Shown here: positions 60,701-64,000 of the stretch, piece by piece
Position numbering within the stretch: position 1 is the first letter of the stretch
Layout of the letters: each line of letters opens with the position of its first letter
Assembly: GCF_043641665.1 (NCBI RefSeq)
Contig: NC_092200.1
Coordinates: forward strand, 7,385,694-7,449,693
Source of the DNA: Enoplosus armatus
Lineage: Eukaryota; Chordata; Actinopteri; Centrarchiformes; Enoplosidae
Direction: 5' to 3'
Length of the DNA stretch: 64,000 nt
The notes under the pieces: generated by a model
Databases searched by the model: none
The model's input: the letters and a program-made list of their open reading frames with translations, nothing else
What the model was told of the DNA's origin: nothing
Translations under genes and position numbers: made by a program

Positions 60701-63700
60701 TATGTGAACCAGTGTGATCTTTGCCTCAACAGTCGCTGCTGTACACTCACCTCAGCTCCACCACAGAAGATCCTAAAAGTCCCGGTGTGGAGACTGCACT
60801 GAAGGTCTTCATCTACTACGGCCGCCTCGGTGCACATCTGCAACATAATGTGAGTTTTTCACGTGTTATGTTTATTATCCAGTGGCCGTACTTGTTTGTT
60901 CCAGCGACACTTTGTTTTACAAGCATACAGTCACAGGATGTTTTATCTGGGATCTGCTTAGTGTAGTTACTGTATTTGTGAATGAAGGTAGAACTTGGGA
61001 CAGTTATGGACTGAATTTTGATAATCGATTAATCGTTTCAGTAATTTTTCATGAAAAATAGTGAAAAGAATGCAACACATTCTCTGGGTCCATCTTCATC
61101 TGAATACTTTTCGATTTTAGACTTTTGGACATACAAAACCAGACTTTTGATGACGTCACTTTAGGCTCTGCAAAGTTATGATTTCATAGACCAAAAGATT
61201 AATTGATAATAAAAATAACCGTTAGTCGCTGGCCTACAGTAGAGTTGAAGCAGGTAAGGGAACTGATCATTTTTCCGGATGACTGGTTTGTGAGCCAGTT
61301 ACTTTCTGATTACAAGCCTAAGTGGTGTATTTTATTTTTCTGTGTCCAAATATAAATAGTTTTCCTTCTTAAACTACCAAAACAAGTTAATAGAATGAAA
61401 CTATTTGCTTCTTCCCTAGTCCTCAGAGGGTCGAGACTACCTGCTCTCTCTGGAGCATGTGGCAGCGTGGGTAGCTGAGAGGGTGTTGCCCTTCCTGGCA
61501 AAACGGACCGATGATGGTGATGATGAGGATGAGGATTCAGAGAAGCTGCAGCCACTGGCTGCACAGATAACTGAGGTGAGCTCTACTATTACTAATGAAA
61601 ACATATAACATGTTTTTAGTAGAGGACTTTAAACTGGAAAACTTCCACTAAGAATTAATTGAGCCCACACAAATATGTGTTGGGCATATTCTAAGTGTCT
61701 ATTGAGCCTTGCCAGACTTCAATTAGTGAAGCTGAAATGACTTGCTGAATATGCACGGCTGCAGTGAACACCGGCATTTAATTTGGGCAAATAGGGAAAA
61801 TGTGTGTGGCCTCCATTAAGGGAGATGGGACGCTCTTCTCCGTCGATTTAGGCTCACAAGGTGGGTACATTTTCATAACAGAGTATTACCTATAGCAGCT
61901 GCACATTATTTGTGTTATAGTTATTATTTGGTCATTATATCTTTCACTCCAAATGAATATCCAAGAGCTCTCAGTGTAGGACATGATTTTTCTGATGCCT
62001 GTTGATGTCAAACATCATTTTGAAGCTACTTTGAAGTGAGGTCTTATGGTGGATGTGGATGATATGAATGAATGGATGGATGCTTCCGAGTGCATCTGTA
62101 TCTCCCTAAAAATATTTTTGCAGTAAGGTCATTTATGTGGATTGTAAAATCAGTCCAAGTAAGATGATTTCTCTGCAGGGGATCCAACCTTTTGGCAAAT
62201 TAAATCATACCTCCTTGTTCACAAATTGCCAGTTTAGATTTTTGTCTGACTCATTTTTGCCAAGATACATAGCCCTGTACCAAGGCTGTTGATGGGAATA
62301 GACAGTTATGTTGTTATCCAGAACATTAAGTTTTGTGGGGCCTTTTTACCTCCTGCCTCCCAGACTTTCAGTTCTGCTCGGTAAATTTAGACTCCTCATA
62401 GATTGTTCTGCTCCGCTCCACACACACTCGTGTACACGCCTCCTCCTGCTCATACTGATACTGAAATGGGCTTATTTTCTTTTATTTGTGCCATTATTCT
62501 CCAGCCTGTCACCACATGGCTGCTGTGATCAGATATTGAAAATAACCCTGCGTGTGTTTCACTGCCCCTCTGATCCGTGTAGTGGTGGGGGATCGTAGGC
62601 AGCTACCAGTAGAAATGAACATTATTCTGAAATGTAGTTCCCCTAAGACTGGCTCTCATCTCTATTTGTTTTTTATTTTAATAAGTGCTCTTTTTTTCAG
62701 TATGTAACATTTTTCTTCATCGTGACAATGATGCGTTTTACCAGAGCTTCCTGACAGTGTGCCGAGACGTTTTGCTTGTTGGTTTGGGCGACGAGACTTT
62801 CAAGGGTCAAATCCTCCACCTGTGCTCGCTCACCCTCCTCTCAGGTGAGTGTTTCAAATGTCTGTGAAGTGAATAATACAGCAAGGGTACTGGTACACTG
62901 CATTAATGAGTATGTAGTTTGAAATAACTAAAACATGTAACAGAGGCTAGAGTTTATTTCACATAAAACAGTTTTGCATCATGTTTCTTTACCTGAATTA
63001 ACATCTTTATGACTTGTGTTTCCAGAGGCAGGCTATCTGTGTATTCCTGCAGTGCTGCCGATTTTGAAGGAGGTAGCAGACAGCTACGTGCCCGAGGACA
63101 ACAACCAGGGTCAGGAAAATCAGGAAGACGCCACCACCGTCATTTTGGGTGTGGTGGCCAACATCTTCCAGAAGATTATTGAGCTCTTGGCTCGCCGTCT
63201 TAGGAAGGAACCAGAGGAGGGAAAACAGGTAGACATTTTAACCCCCAGTGTGTTGATATTTTTGTATTTATTTGATGTGCCACTACTTTTTGTTCTTACT
63301 TAAACCTCTAATGGACTTTTTGGCCTCCACACAGGCTCACTAGTTGTTAATACAACAGGAACATGTTTGGTTTGTCCTTGTAACAGACTTTGCAGTGGTA
63401 TTTAGTTGCTCTCAGTATCCCAGCACTGTACAACTTGCTCCATTAGACTTTTTTTAATTTTGTTTTATCTCCATCTTTGTGCCCTGATTTAGCTGTGTCA
63501 GTTAGCCATTCCCGGCCTGACAGACTTCCTCCAAGTGGCACAGACCTGGGACAAAGCACCTCTCATCGGGGTCTTCTCTACACTTTTTGCTGTCATCATT
63601 GTAGAGAAGAGGCATTTGCTCCAGAAGGTATGAGCTGCCTGCCAGAGCATTTGTCTTTTGCCAATATCCCACATGTCCTTGGCTTGATAAGGAATTTGAC

Positions 63701-63868
63701 CGATTCATTCTTGAGCAATTAAATTAAGGGAATGATGAATGCAGCTGTGCTCTAATTCTTAAAGATTACCCATCCTGAAGAGATGATCACCCCAGAGTCA
63801 GTGGAGGACATGCCTCCTCTGTCCAGCGTCCTCCTGTCTGTCATCCTCAAATTACCCTCCGTCACCAG
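54713..63868 (+). CDS. ncapg2: NCAPG2, condensin II HEAT-repeat subunit G2 (partial, runs off the right edge)
   Basis: Visible coding exons: 54713-54790, 55560-55739, 55863-55977, 56071-56228, 56326-56460, 56555-56649, 56722-56878, 56988-57080, 57166-57291, 57443-57622, 57909-58061, 58818-59040, 59160-59257, 59722-59889, 59984-60054, 60153-60306, 60410-60583, 60733-60849, 61420-61575, 62745-62844, 63026-63228, 63493-63627, 63765-63868; about 1057 residues, all in frame. The family is about 1140 aa, so roughly the last 90 residues lie outside. The protein is the HEAT-type kleisin-binding subunit of condensin II, which acts in the nucleus in chromosome compaction. Seen: start MSKREALLEAACKENVEDFL; EIYFRAWKKASGDFLEKIE; YNLYKPILWKAL; PPTIITDFLKKLVTELA; YSLHDSSEKVRTAFLDM; FYQYAHKHTAPTNI; an acidic DDGDDEDEDSEK stretch in the exon at 61420; FLTVCRDVLLVGLGD. 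The 62745 acceptor is weak, but it is the only one that keeps frame. Confidence 0.95.
58062..58817 (+). other. ncapg2 intron 11, no gene seen
   Basis: This 756-bp AT-rich intron has adenine-rich stretches and no recognisable element or coding frame. Confidence 0.5.
59450..59560. repeat. Fragment of the 'GATTAATCGATAAT' repeat family
   Basis: The sequence ATCCTCACATTTGAGAAGCTGG, with the preceding TCATTTAAAACAGAGAAACA, resembles the reverse strand of an internal part of the family seen at 42.4 and 61.0 kb, as I recall its consensus. Only a short piece is present, in ncapg2 intron 13. Confidence 0.4.
61005..61250. repeat. Interspersed repeat, 'GATTAATCGATAAT' family, copy 2
   Basis: It starts with TTTTGATAATCGATTAATCG and ends with GATTAATTGATAATAAAAAT and AACCGTTAGTCGCTGGCCTA. 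The inner GACGTCACTTTAGGCTCTGC corresponds to the TGTCACCTTGTG block of the copy at 42.4 kb. It lies in ncapg2 intron 18. Confidence 0.65.
61576..62744 (+). other. ncapg2 intron 19 with a strong decoy 3' splice site
   Basis: This 1.2-kb intron has no nested gene. Its notable feature is a textbook acceptor (TTTTTTTCAG ending at 62700), 44 nt before the acceptor that keeps the reading frame (62744). Confidence 0.55.
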
Positions 63869-64000
63869 GTAAATATCTTCTGTCCACTCTCTCTTACTTA
63901 CACTTAAAAGCCACCAAGGCCAACTGAACATGCCCTCAACTTTTCTGCTCTTTTAAAAAGCTGTTTAGTTTCATACATTCACATGACCTAAATGTGGTTA

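Overview
The window is vertebrate nuclear DNA, almost certainly from a percomorph (spiny-rayed) teleost. It carries intron-rich genes with GT-AG splicing and several interspersed repeats that I recognise from memory as common in perciform genomes. Proteins were assembled by hand from splice sites and reading frame. Four of the five genes are complete in coding sequence, and every junction keeps frame.

Layout: (1) 1-6.7 kb: no gene seen; one fragment of a non-autonomous DNA transposon and a CAG microsatellite. (2) 7.0-9.55 kb, plus strand: an LRRC14-like leucine-rich repeat protein, 565 aa in 3 coding exons. (3) 10.7-16.9 kb, minus strand: a WDR97-like WD40 protein, 1289 aa in 19 coding exons, tail to tail with LRRC14. 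(4) 18.7-27.1 kb, minus strand: DYNC2I1 (WDR60), the dynein-2 intermediate chain of retrograde intraflagellar transport, 1077 aa in 23 coding exons. (5) 28.0-53.0 kb, plus strand: ESYT2, extended synaptotagmin 2, 891 aa in 23 coding exons, divergent from DYNC2I1 across about 0.9 kb. (6) 54.7 kb to past the right edge, plus strand: NCAPG2, the condensin II HEAT subunit; 23 exons are visible and roughly the last 90 residues are missing.

The order DYNC2I1-ESYT2-NCAPG2 matches human 7q36.3, whereas LRRC14 and WDR97 lie on human 8q24.3, so the window spans a junction of two human synteny blocks. The genes do not form one pathway. The clearest functional signal is regulatory: near-perfect RFX X-boxes lie in the promoters of both WDR97 (17765-17777) and DYNC2I1 (27263-27276). 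This marks DYNC2I1 as a ciliary gene, as expected, and suggests that the poorly studied WDR97 is one too.

Other structure is mostly transposon-derived. Foldback or MITE-like elements fill most of several short introns: LRRC14 intron 1, ESYT2 introns 11 and 19. A 28-nt poly-C/poly-G run lies in a DYNC2I1 intron, and a strong but frame-breaking decoy splice acceptor lies in NCAPG2. I found no viral genes, RNA genes, CRISPR arrays or toxin genes.
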